NCBI GenBank assembly: GCA_037974335.1 | Contig: CM075724.1 | Location: forward strand, 62,522,470-62,586,469 | Direction: 5' to 3' | DNA length: 64,000 nucleotides | Origin: Prionace glauca | Taxonomy: Eukaryota > Chordata > Chondrichthyes > Carcharhiniformes > Carcharhinidae | Part shown: in pieces, positions 1-11,403 of the stretch | How the letters are laid out: each line of letters starts with the position of its first letter | Position numbering within the stretch: position 1 is the stretch's first letter | Notes under the pieces: model-generated | Seen by the model: only the letters and a program-made list of their open reading frames with translations | Told to the model about the DNA's origin: nothing | The model's database searches: none | Made by a program: the position numbers and the translations under genes

Positions 1-205
1 TTTCCTCCCACACCCCAAAGATGTGCTGTTAGGCTGATTGGCAGGAATAAATTGTCCCTAAACCAGATTCCCTCAATCTGGATGGCCATAAAACATTAGA
101 CAGGGGTCGTGGGTGGAGAAGGGGACTGGTGGTGTTGAGATGGCGGCGCGGGCTTGTTGGGCCGAAAGGCCTGTTTCCCGGGTTGATTTTGTTCTTTAGT
201 TTTGT
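1..205 (+). mobile_element. HE1-like SINE, 3' part, cut by window edge
   Basis: Matches the 3' half of the roughly 480-bp repeat seen at 34430-34840, 10870-11366 (reverse) and 61756-62268 (reverse). Diagnostic are the 'cctcccacaccccaaagatgtgct' type core and the end 'cgggctTgttgggccg...' followed by the ttctttag tail. Non-coding. Confidence 0.7.
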
Positions 206-724
206 TTTAATGCTTGAAATTCTATGCCCCATTGTTATCCACTTCCTGACGTTAAATATCTGTTGACATTATTACTTGGCTAATGTTCATATCCAAAACC
301 TCAGTTACTTCAGTTCAGTCAACATGTCTTCCTAACCAATTCTCATTTAAATATAGTTTGCTCCCGTATAACCATGCTCCACCAGAACATATTTTGAATT
401 ATTAGATTCCTTATCTTTTATTTTATCACAACTCCTTGACACATTGCTGACTACAAGCTTATTTCTCCTGTGAACTAGCTGTGATATAAATGGCTAAACA
501 ATAAGCAAGTGAACTATTAAGTCATTAAATTCTGCAGCCAATGCCTTGAACAATTCTCTTTGTCATCTTTCACCACCTGGTTGTTTCCATACATGGATCA
601 AAGTCAGGTGCAAACGTGAATTTTTAAAATATATTTTGATCCACCCATTAACTTTTTTAAAAATCAGATTATTTGTTTTGGCTCTTGTGAAGGGGCATGT
701 CTGATAACCTGAATAGAAATATCA
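206..724. other. AT-rich stretch, nothing recognised
   Basis: No exon-like open frame with splice sites, RNA gene or repeat end was recognised on either strand. Confidence 0.5.
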
Positions 725-3290
725 AAACATAGAAACTGGAAGGAGGAGTAGGCCACTTGGCCCTTAGAGCCTGTTCTGCCATTCTTCATGATCATGGCTA
801 ATCATCAAATTCAATATACTGATCCCCCTTGCCCCCATATCCCTTGATCCCTTTAGCTCCAAGAGCTATATCTAATTTCTTCTTGAAGTCAGAGTTTTGG
901 CCTCAACTACTTTCTGTGATAGTGAATTCCACACATTCACCACTCTCTGGGTCAGAATTTTCTCCTCACCCCTGTTCTGAAAGGTTTACCCTTTTCCTCA
1001 AATGATGCCTCCCAGTTCTGGGCTCCCCCATTGTTGTGAACATTCTTTCTGAATCTACCCTGTCAAACCCTATTAAAATTTTATAAGTTTCTAGAAGATA
1101 TCCTCTCATTCTTTTAAACTTCAATGAATATAATCCTAACCAACTTAGTTTCTCCTGATACATTAGACCTGCCATCCCAGGAGTCAGCCTGATAAACCTT
1201 TGTTGTACCTTTTGTTGATGCTATAACAAGAGCATCTTCCTTAGATAGGGATACCAGAACTGTGCACATTACTCCAGGTGTGGCCTCTCCAAAGTCCTGT
1301 ACAATTGCAGTTAAACATCCCTATTCCAAACATCTCGCTATGAAGGCCAACATGCCATTGCCTTCTTTACGGCCTGCTGTACCTGCACACATACTTTCAG
1401 TGACTGATGTATGTGAACGTCAAGGTCTGGAATATCCACTTTACTCAATTTACATCCATTTAATTATTAATCTGTCTTCCTATTATTGCTACCAAAGTGG
1501 ATAACCTTACATTTAGTCACATTATGCTGCATCTATCATGCATATACCCATCAACTCAACGTGCCCAAATCACGTGGAAACATCTCTGCATTCTCCTCAC
1601 AGCTCAGCCTCCCACCCAACTTTGTGCCATCTGCAAGTTTGGAGACAGTACATTTAGTTCCCTTTTCCAAATCATTAATATATAATATGAACAGTTGGAG
1701 TCCTAGCAGAGATCCCTGCAGTAGTCCACTATTCACCATATGCCAAGCAGAAAAAGACACATTTATTCCAACTCCTTGCTTCTGTCTGCTAACCTGCTTT
1801 TGATCCATCACAAGACATTTAACTGTATGTAACAGTCTGTTATGTGAGGCCTTGTCGAAAGCCTTCTGAAAGTCTAAGTAAGCCACACCCACTGGTTCTC
1901 CTCAGTCAACTCTACTACTTAAACCTTCAAAGTGTAGAAGTTAAAAAGTTCAGATTGAAGTTTCATAGTTGAAAGTTAAATTGTATGAAAGTTAAAATGT
2001 TCAAATTAAAGTTTTATGCTTTCTCTGTACAGTAGTGAAAAACGTTTATCAGCTTACTAATCTTCAAAGGGAGTCAGTCTGTGCTATTTTTTCATAGGCC
2101 CCATAACATTTTCCTTTTTTGGCCCTCATCAGAAGATGAACAATACCAGATTTTTTCCATAACAAATACCGAAGGCAAGATATGAAGATATGCTCTGCCA
2201 TGAACAATTAACAAAAGTCAATGTTTCATCAAATGAGAAAGGGTGAAAAGCCAGGAGCTTTTTCTTTGTGAACTCAGAACTGCCCTGGCCATTCCATGTT
2301 GGGTGGAGAGATTTATCCTTTGCACAAGTAATTAAAGACATTGCTTTGGGTGCCTGTGTCCAGCGCTGTTTGTGTAAAGAGCCAATTGAACACCTTTAGA
2401 ATGCTGTTACTCAGAGATTCTTTAAGCATGATTTCTCCTGTGTACATTCAAGCTGACTTAGTTTAATTTACCACAACCTTCCAAATGCTGAGTTATTAAA
2501 TCCTTGATGAAGGACTCAAGCAATTTCCCCAGTACTAGTGTTTGGCTCACTGATCTATAGTTCACTGTTTTCTCTCTACCTTCCTATTGTGTTTAATATT
2601 GGGCTTATATTAAACAGTAATATTGGGCTTATATTAGTTACCCTCCAATCTGTAGGAAACAGTGTAGAGTCCAAAGAGTTTTGGAAAATAACCACCAATG
2701 GATCTACTATTTCCATGGATAATTCCTCAAGCACACTGAGATGAAGATCATCAGGCCCTGAAGATTTATCCACCTTCAATCCCATCAATTTCTCCAAAGC
2801 CATTTCTCTACTATTGCTGACTTCCTTCAATTCCTGACAGAAACTTGTTTCCTTGACCACTTCTTTGTTCCCGTTATGAGTTCTCCTGTTTCTGACTGTA
2901 AGGGGCCTACATTCGTTTTTACAATCTTTTTCTCTGTACATATCTGTAGAAACTTTTACAGTCAGCTTTTATGTTCCTCACTAGCTTACTTCCATACTCT
3001 ATTTTCCACTTGTTAATCAATCCTTGGTCCTCTTTTGCTGAATTTTAAACTGCGCCCTATCGACAGGACTATTGCTTTTTCTTGCCAATTTGTATGCTTC
3101 TTTCTTGAATCTAATTTTATTTCTAATTTCCCTTGTAAGCATGGTTTGGCCACAGTTCCCTTACCACTCTTGCGCCAGATAGGAATAAATAGTTTCTGGT
3201 GTTCACCTATTCGTTTCTTAAATGCCTGCCATAATCTGTTCACTGTCTTTCCCTTCAGTAATGTTTCACAGTCTATCATGGAATGTGACA
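725..3290 (-). mobile_element. Degraded CR1 LINE, split by unrelated DNA
   Basis: The 3' tail 'ggaggagtaggccacttggcc' type sequence starts near 725. Minus-strand pieces show RT hallmarks: YLDFQKAFDKASHNRLL and LLQGSLLGLQLFILYINDL at 1551-1892, and SSGPDDLHLSVLEEL at 2576-2941. The pre-RT linker runs to about 3290. About 550 bp at 1915-2460 does not match the LINE and looks inserted. Many stops and frame changes mark it as old. Confidence 0.8.
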
Positions 3291-3640
3291 TAAAGGGACA
3301 GAGTGTACCAATATAATACTGCACCAGCAAATGGGAGCAGAGTAGGAAACATGGTACAAGGAGAATATTTGATATAATTGTGGTTTCCAAAGTAAAATTG
3401 GACAATTATCTGGCGAGTGAAAATGTAGGGCTACGGAGAATAGTGCATGAAGTGGGACGAGGAGAGTTGTTCTTGCAAACAGCTGGCATGGACATGACAG
3501 ACAAAAGGCCCTTTCTTGTGCTTCAAACATTTTATTATATGACTCTAAGTGAATTTTACCTGAACGCATGCAAGATTCATTTCAAGGTAGATGAAGTGAC
3601 GGCACGAGTAGAAACAAATTGATGTTACATGGTTGTCTTT
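3291..3640. other. Unassigned short repeat-like stretch
   Basis: An open plus-strand stretch (3380-3622) reads DNYLASENVGLRRIVHEVGRG, which looks like a retroelement 3' end but was not assigned to a family. No gene. Confidence 0.3.
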
Positions 3641-3867
3641 ATGGAAACATAGGCTGTGATTCTCCCATCGTGGCCCACAAGTTTTCTGTTGGGTTGCAGT
3701 GAGAGATGTGTGTCATCATCATTGAACAGGGATTTGCGCATGCGCCAGGAACACATGCACATCTCCCAGAGCTGGTGAACAGTCACTGATCAGACCATGC
3801 AGGAAACCAGCGGGAAGGCAGGTAAGTAACTTAAATCTTTTTTTAATTTTGTTTTAAATATGTTTAT

Positions 3868-4990
3868 TAGTTCATAATCAGGACCCTTCAGCTCCCGATT
3901 GAATCTCCCATCCCGCCAGGAATACTTCATTCTGGCAGGGTTCAGGCCAGCTCCCACGTTCAGGGAACTAGTGGGATGCCCTGCTGGAATGAAGGGGGGT
4001 GGGCACCTGGGGGTCCCCAGTGGGTTGGACGGCAGTGGATGGTGCCTTCTGGGCATGGGCACAGTGGCAGTGCCAGCATGTTCCCCAGGGGGTACCTTAG
4101 CACTGCTAATTGAGCATCGGGCAGTGCCAACAGAGAGGGGCTTATTGTGGGCAAGGACCAGGGGTCATCAGTGGGGATAGGTGTCCCACTGCCACTCTGC
4201 AGACAGTATCAGTCTGGGATGGAGGGAGGGCAGTGATTGGAGTAGGATTGTCTCCTGGGGTGGGGGGGGGGGCTGCCTCTGATGAGGTTTTAGGGGGTTG
4301 GGGTCTGCCAAGGTGTGGGGGCTGAGAGGATTGTCACTGTTCGGGAGAGTGGTGGCCTGTGCATCGTGCACTCCAGGACAAAGTTGTGGGGGCGGTGGTG
4401 GTGGCCAGGACTGGCCTGGGAATTGTTGTGGGGACCATGATCGGGCTGTGAGGGGCAATAAGGGCAGTACTGGGCTGGCCAGAGATCGGGCTGTCTGGCA
4501 AATGGGTAGTCTGACAGATTGGAACAACTGTCCATGCGCAGAGTTCCAGAGTGGTCAAACTCTGGCATGAATAGGCCCTGCCCATCCCTGGGTTTTTAAT
4601 GAGATTCACAAGTGGAACTTCTGCGGTGCACAGAGTGCGGAGATTCGGGTGAGAAGCTGAACTGACAAAACAGTTGGGATTTAGAACACTTTTCCCACAA
4701 ATTCAGCACTTCTGGGAGAATTGTTCCCATAGTTGCAAGTTGACCCAGGCCAGGAACATGCAGGAAATTTCATATTGTGACAGAGAAGGAAAAAAGGAAA
4801 ATGACGTGGGGTGATGCCACCCCACTGCCATCCAACCCACTGGGTAGCCCCAGATGCCCCTTCATTCCAGCAGGGTCTCCCGCTCGTTTCCTGAATGTGG
4901 GAGCTGGTCTGAATCCCACTGAAATGAAATATTACTGGCGGGATGGGAGATTCAATCGGGAGCTAAAAGGTCCTGATAATGAACTGAGAT
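3868..4990. repeat. Large foldback repeat with ~180-bp inverted arms
   Basis: The stretch at 3868-4045 recurs in reverse complement at about 4812-4990; for example 'cagctcccgattgaatctcc' and 'gtgggttgga' with 'ggcagtgg' occur in both arms at matching places. Identity is roughly 85 percent by eye. The GC-rich spacer of about 760 bp has no recognised coding content. Possibly a foldback DNA element. Confidence 0.65.
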
Positions 4991-5058
4991 GGAGAGCAGA
5001 AAAACATGAACCATTTGGCTGAGCACTCGCCATCAGAATAATGCTGGAATGCATCAAT

Positions 5059-5655
5059 AGGAACATAAGAACATAAGAAATAGGAGCAGGAGTAGGCCAT
5101 CTAGCCCTTCGAGCCTGCCCTGCCATTCAATAAGATCATGGCTGATCTGTCGCTGCTCAGTTCCACTTTCCCGCCCTCTCCCCATAACCCTTAATCCCCT
5201 CTCTTATCAAAAACCCATCAACCCGCGTCTTAAAAATATTTAGCGAGGCAGCCTCCACCACTTCAACGGGCAGAGAATTCCAGAGATTCACCACCCTTTG
5301 AGTGAAGAAGTTCCTCCTCAACTCCGTTCTAAACTGCCCCCTTTTATCTTGAGGCTGTGCCCCCTAGTCCTACTGTCTTTTTTGAGCGGGAAGAGTCTTT
5401 CCACCTCTATCCTATCCATCCCATTCATCATCTTATACGTCTCAATGAGATCTCCCCTCATTCTTCTAAACTCTAACGAGTACAAGCCCAGTTTATTCAG
5501 CCTCTCCTCATAGCTCAACCCCCTCAACTCCGGTATCAGCCTAGTAAACCTCCTCTGCACTCCCTCCAAGGCCAAAATATCTTTGCGCAGGTGCAGCGCC
5601 CAAAACTACACACAGTACTCCAGCTGCGGCCTCACCAATGCCCTATACAGAAGTA
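5059..5655 (-). mobile_element. 5'-truncated CR1 LINE, 3' end
   Basis: Starts with the (aacataag) tail at 5059 and covers the RT C-terminus; the minus frame at 5318-5575 reads QRRFTRLIPELRGLSYEERL. Same subfamily as the copies at 35372-37880 and 45109-46945. Short, probably a typical 5'-truncated insertion. Confidence 0.85.
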
Positions 5656-5739
5656 TAAAGAAGTAGTAATAGAGAATTCATAAACTTATGGTACAACCAA
5701 GCAGAGACAACATTATTTTATATAAGAAAATAACGTTTG

Positions 5740-6560
5740 GCAAACGTTGAGGCATAACAAGCAGGTTGGATAAATGGGAACTAATTGATGGAGAGTATTT
5801 GGAATTCCAAAAGGGATTCGATAAGTTGACACAACAAAAATTACTTTACAAGGTGATGGCTCAAAGTCTTGATGTTAATTCATTAACATGGATAGAAGAT
5901 TGTCTAATGGGAAACAGAAAGCATGAATAAATCAGAAATATTCAGGCTGGAAATGGACTAACTGAATGCCAAAAGGGTTGTTGCTGGGGCCTCAAACCTC
6001 TCTGTGTTAACTAAATGGATGAAAGAACAGAATATATTGCTGCTAATTTTTGCTGATAACATAAAGATAGATAGAAAAGCAAATTTGAAGAGGACATGAA
6101 AAGAGTCTGCAAAATTGTACAATAGTTTAGATGAGTGGGCTAAAATTTGGAACACATAATATAATGTGAGAAAATATGAGGCTATCCACTTCGGTAGAAA
6201 GAATAGAAAAATTGGATATTATTTACATGGACAGAAATTACAGAGCACAGAGGGATCTGTGTAATATTACATGTGAATTACAAAGTATTAATATACAGTT
6301 AGACCAAGTGCTTAGGAATGCTTGGAATATTGCCCTTTATTGCAAGGATTGGAGTAATAAGTAGGGATGACTACAACTGCAATGACATTGGCGAGATAAT
6401 ACCAGAAGACACCATATAGTATTGGCCTCCTTATTTAAGGAGCATATTCTTGCACTGGGCAGGTTGGAGAAGGTGCACTAGGTTGATTCCAGGGATGAAA
6501 GGTTCAACTTAGAAAGTTCGAGCCAGTTAAAGAGATTAATTAAAAACATGGAGTCTCGTT
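5740..6560 (+). mobile_element. Ancient CR1 LINE relic, plus orientation
   Basis: Broken plus-strand frames still show YNVRKYEAIHFGRKNRKIGYYLHG near 6160-6240, equivalent to the post-FADD segment NVGKCEVVHFGR of intact copies, and a degraded DFQKAF region upstream. Many stops. Confidence 0.65.
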
Positions 6561-7239
6561 TCTTTAGGCATTAAATTAATGATTGTTAAAGTTATATTTT
6601 AAATTGTTTTTGCACATAATTTCTATTTCCCTTTCTAATTTGCCAATTCTAATTGTCATCTTTTTCAGCCCTTCATTTATTTCTCAATCTTTAAATATCA
6701 TTGGTTCACATAAACTTTGCCCTGCTATGAACCAAAGCCTCAGAAGCCCTATTGCTTTTGTTCTATTTTCAGCTCATATCTATAGCAATATACAAGGCAA
6801 AGCTATTCAGCCATTACCAACTGCCATGTCAATAAAAGTGTGCTTGCACTACGAACAACTATGAGGCCCAACATGCTGTTGTGAGTTTAATGAGCAATTA
6901 AACTGCAAATGCAACTGCTTCATCAAGGAAAAGGACTAAAGCTAGTGATTAATTGGTGCAAAACCTCCATCACAGGATCCCTATCCCAAGACAATTTTGT
7001 TTAATGATTTTATTGCTGGGCCTAGCAATTTATTTCTGGTCAAGAGCTTTAATACCAACTCTATATGGAAGGTGTAACTGACTCTGGGGGGTATTCCAGG
7101 TCAGGTCAGGTTTGCTGCTTTGCGTACAATGATTACCCTCAAGTCCAAATTGCATTGCAGTTTTAAACAACTTCATCCTTTAACGCATTTGTGTTCAAAT
7201 GCATGGTTTACTCTTTAATGAAAAATCATTTATTTAATG
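6561..7239. other. No recognised feature
   Basis: AT-rich DNA without a supported gene, repeat end or RNA. Confidence 0.5.
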
Positions 7240-7325
7240 AATAGGTGCAGGGTGATGTGGCGGCGCGGGCTCGTTGGGCCGAAGGGCCTGTTTCCCGTGC
7301 TGGATTGTTCTTTGTTCTTTGTTTG
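7240..7325 (+). mobile_element. HE1-like SINE 3' fragment
   Basis: Only the last 85 bp: 'ggcgcgggctcgttgggccg' followed by the cctgtttcccgtgct block and the ttgttctttg tail. Severely 5'-truncated. Confidence 0.7.
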
Positions 7326-8259
7326 TTTGTAATGTTCTGAGTAATGTTCTCATTTTTCAATGTATCCAGGGCTTCCTAGTTCTTCTTAAATTCTTAGCTT
7401 CAATTTTGTTTATAACTGAACATTATTGACACTCCTGCCACAACATTATGTTGGCCATGTAGGTCCAGATTCCCTGAACATCTTCAAACTGACATCAATC
7501 AGCCACAACCAATAAGCAATTCGTAAACAAAATCCATTGGCATTTTATAGCACCTTCCCTGACTTGATTGGTGCCCAGTTAAAGTCCATACCATCATACA
7601 ATGACAAAAAGTGTATTTTTTCTTTTTTTGTTTTATTACGTGGAGAAAAACATCATTATTTTTGAAGGTTTTGATTGAAATTTGTGTATTTCATTGTATT
7701 TTGCCCTGTTTATTTTGAGTTCCAAACTGTTATTGGTTGTAGCTGTAAAAACCTAGTTTTATGGATAATTAACTGCTGGATTTTGCTGCTTTGATTTGTG
7801 TGGTGGAAACATGAAATATATCTTTCTCTGGCCTTTGGAACAGTAATTTTCTAGGCCAACTCCAGACTCCTATACTTTTGACATGGTTTACGATCAGCTC
7901 TCAACATTGACACTTTGCTATTGGTTCACATGCTAATTCTTTCCTGCTTACACTAAACACAAATGCTTTTTATGCTTCATACCATGTCATTAAGGCATGC
8001 AAATTATCTGGCTGTTGCTTACATATTGCTGGTTTATGGGCCTGTCTAATTTGCTGCCATGTTTGCTGAGTTCAATTTAAATTGTATGGGAGCAATTTTA
8101 AGCTGCAGAGAATTGAAATGTTCAGAATTAATGACTACAGTAAATGTCAGATTGTAGGCAGTCATAAGGCTTTCAGCAGATCTTCAATTCCAGTTGATAT
8201 GCATTCATAAAACCATGGGTACAAATTGTTAAAGATAAAATGTAAAAGAAAACTCATGT
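7326..8259. other. No recognised feature
   Basis: AT-rich, non-repetitive by eye; no supported exon or RNA gene. Confidence 0.5.
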
Positions 8260-9830
8260 ACTGTGAAGGCCGCTGGCAAGATGACATGTCTGGTTGCCCT
8301 TAAGAAGTGCTGCAATCCATGTGGTGTAGATGCACCCACAGCATTGTTAGGAAGAGAACACCAAGATTTTAATCCAGCTGAAGTGAGGGACTGGTGATTT
8401 AGTTCCAGATCAGAATGCTGTATGTCTTGGAGGAAGACCTGCAGCTGGTAATGTTAACATGGGAGCGACCTTACCAAAAAAAATTTAGTGCCAAATGATC
8501 AAGAAAATGGGAGACTTTCAGATTTTTTTGGGGGCGAGTTTAAAAATGTAGCCTTACATCACTTTGTGCAAAGAAGATGCACAATCTGTTTTTTGCCAGT
8601 AGGGGAGGGGTGGGTTCTCGGCTCACTTGAAAGTTGTCTACTTCCACCTGAGGGTGCAATTGTGCATGGACAAACCTCTCGGTTCTGTGGAAGAGAGATC
8701 TGTCAAGCAACCCCTACCCACCTCCAGATATTGCTGGCCTGACTGGCCAATTGGCAACCCCCATTGACCAAATGATGCTGACCAAAACACCACCCCCCAT
8801 CCTTCCTGCCCAGCTGGTTGCCCCCGAGACCTTGGCCCTGGCCTGGCTGAATGCCATTGCAGAGCGAGCTGCTTCCTCCCCCGCCGCTTGCTCTTTCAGA
8901 GCACACAGCTTCCCCTCCCAGCCAATCCCCATTGAAGGGTACACAGTTTCCCTCCCCCAACTCCCTTTTGGCCTTGGCCCCATCATAGCCCTCTTCCTAA
9001 TCTATGCCCCACCCCCTCAGGCACTACCTTCTTGGCATTGACCCCCTCTGCCCTCCACCTCCTGGGGGCCTCAATAGCTTTTGGTCCCACCAGTGAGACC
9101 ATCATGTCAAGCCCCTGTTGATACTATTTAAAATAGATTTTAATATTGAAATTAGCCTCATGCCCCTTTAAGGTGCAAGACTGATCATGCTGGGCATCCA
9201 GACCTGGTAAAATCGCAAATGGTGAGAAATCGGAAGTGAACCCAATCTTTTATCTCTTGCACAATCTTATCAGTTCATCCCACACTGTGATCAGCATGAC
9301 AAGAAGGTGTTTGCTATCCTTACCCTTCTAGTGATTGAAATTTGTTGAAGGAGTTTTGCTGCAGCTGGTGTACGGTACACATTGATGACACTGTACATTT
9401 GTAGTGGAGAGAATGAAATCTAAGATAGCAGTGGATAGAGAATCCAGTTTTTTCCTGGATTGTGTTGTTGAGAGTTGCTGGAGTAACATTCATCCAGGTT
9501 AGTCCATCTCACTCCTGAGTTGTGTTGAGATGATGGCAGGAAGGCTTTGAGGAGCCTGAAAGTGAGTTGCTCATTGCAAAATTCTCAGTTTCTATCCTGT
9601 TCCTGTAACCACAATATTATATGGCTTGTCCAATTAAGTTTCTGATCAATGATAACCCCTAGGTAATGTCTCTAAATGTGAAGGGGAGGTGGTTTGTTCT
9701 CCCTTGTTTGGGATGTTCATTTTTTGGCACTTCTGTGACACTTGCCACATATCAACGTACCTGAATATTTTCCAGGTCTTCCTGCACATGGACACTGACA
9801 ATGACAACCTCTCCAGGTACTGAGGGGGCT
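8260..9830 (-). mobile_element. Second-family LINE relic in two pieces around GC-rich DNA
   Basis: 8260-8460 and 9295-9830 match, in reverse, the C-terminal RT region of a non-CR1-like LINE also seen at 19830-20690, 26290-26515 and 49030-49640 (for example the 'gcagtccatgtggtgtag' type block, and the late 'tggtcaatggtaac' type block). The 8480-9290 stretch between them is GC-rich, unclassified and appears inserted. Confidence 0.55.
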
Positions 9831-10869
9831 TGGGGGGGGGGGGAGGTGGTGGGAGAGACACTAACGAGCCCAGAAAATACCAATCTGGGTTTGGTAATCA
9901 TACTGAAATTGGAACTTCAATATGGTAATCAGTCTTGCACCAATTTCCAGCACATGGCTGATTACTTTCAAAGATATTGCCTTGGAGACATATGATCAGC
10001 CAGGCACCAGTCAGAAGTCCCACTATAGGCTTCCCACTGATGTCTACCTGCCTGGGCCACCCAAGCTGCGCAGCAGTCTGGGAGAATTGCCCCTGTGATG
10101 AGTTAGACAATAGGGCTGCTAGAATCATCATGGGCGCTGCAATTCAAGGACAATGTGCACTGTAATCTTGTTGATGACAAATACAGCTTTGCCCACTCAA
10201 TCCACATACTAAAAAGAATGTCTTGTTCTACTCTCTACACTCATAGATTTAGAACTCTGACCCTTTTTCATGTTGTACATCTTGTGGCGCTGCACTTCAT
10301 TTTGCCAGCACAATGTAGTAGAACATAAATTGGGATTCTCCTAACCCACTGTGTCTGGCCCATCATGAATCTCCCAGACCTGATTTTGGTGTAATCTCCT
10401 CCATGCTGGAAATAGATCTGGGGCTAAGTAGCATATTGATTTCAATTTCAGTATGATTAGCGGGCCCAGGATGGTTCTTCCCCAGTGCCAGGAGCGTTTC
10501 CCACCAGCAGGGTTTATAACTGCTCCCCACCAATGGATAGAGGTGTGCTCAGCCTGAGGGTGGGGATGAAGCCATAGGTCAGGGGAGGGGTTGCCCCTTG
10601 GGCATTGCTGGCTTGGTACCCTGGCACTGCCCATTGGGCACAATGCAGTGCCAAGGAGGTGGGGCCAGAGGAGAAGGGACGCACTAGAAAGGTGGGGTGA
10701 ATAGTGGTGGTGGTGGGTGGGAACACTCTTCCACTGTGCAATGGGATTAATGGAGGAGGGATGAGGCAGCGATCGGGGCTGGCCATGGGGGAAGGACCGG
10801 GGCTAGTCTTAAGGGTTGGACTGGTCGGCTATCAATCGAGGTGGGGGGATCAGGAAGGCCTGTGATTGG
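9831..10869. other. GC-rich unclassified repeat-like DNA
   Basis: The sequence style ('ccagtgccaggagcgtttcc', G-runs) recalls 3660-5000 and 15730-16640, suggesting one repeat family, but no ends were defined. No gene. Confidence 0.35.
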
Positions 10870-11366
10870 GAAACAAAGAACAAAGAGCAAAGAACAAAGA
10901 ACAACCCAGCACGGGAAACAGGCCCTTCGGCCCAACGAGCCCGCGCCGCCACATCACCCTACACCTATTCTACCCTGCATATCTACGAATGGAACCCTAC
11001 TCAGTCAGATTCAGGGAAGAAATAGTGTCAATTTGGTAACAACCGATTAGCTTGAGAGCACATCTTTGGGGTGTGGGAGGAAACCGGAGCGCCCGGAGGA
11101 AACCCACGCAACCACAGGGAGAATGCGCAAACTCCCACAGACACAGGCCCAAATCCATGTGTCTGCACAGCCAGCAGTGCTAGTCACTGAGCTGTTGCGG
11201 CACCCATCTACCGGTCCAGGATCAAGCACACACAACGACATGAAGTACTAGGCCACTCCTGGAACTTCCAAGAGCAGCCCACGCACGACCCGTTGTGTGC
11301 ATGCCCCTCGTTTGACACGAGGTGGACCTCCACCTGTGGAATAAAGACAAAAATATTAATCTTACA
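10870..11366 (-). mobile_element. HE1-like ~490-bp SINE module abutting the 3' end of a CR1
   Basis: Minus strand begins GTAAGATTAATATTTTTGTC, contains the core 'tttcctccgggcgctccggt' and ends with the gctcgttgggccgaagggcc block and a (ttctttg) tail at 10870. It is nearly identical to 61756-62268, differing at only a few positions by eye, so it is young. It begins exactly where the CR1 at 11367-15710 stops, so it may be that LINE's own 3' UTR or a SINE inserted there. Confidence 0.65.
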
Positions 11367-11403
11367 GCCTGCCTTTCCGGTGTCTCCCGAGGTTTAACCC
11401 TAT

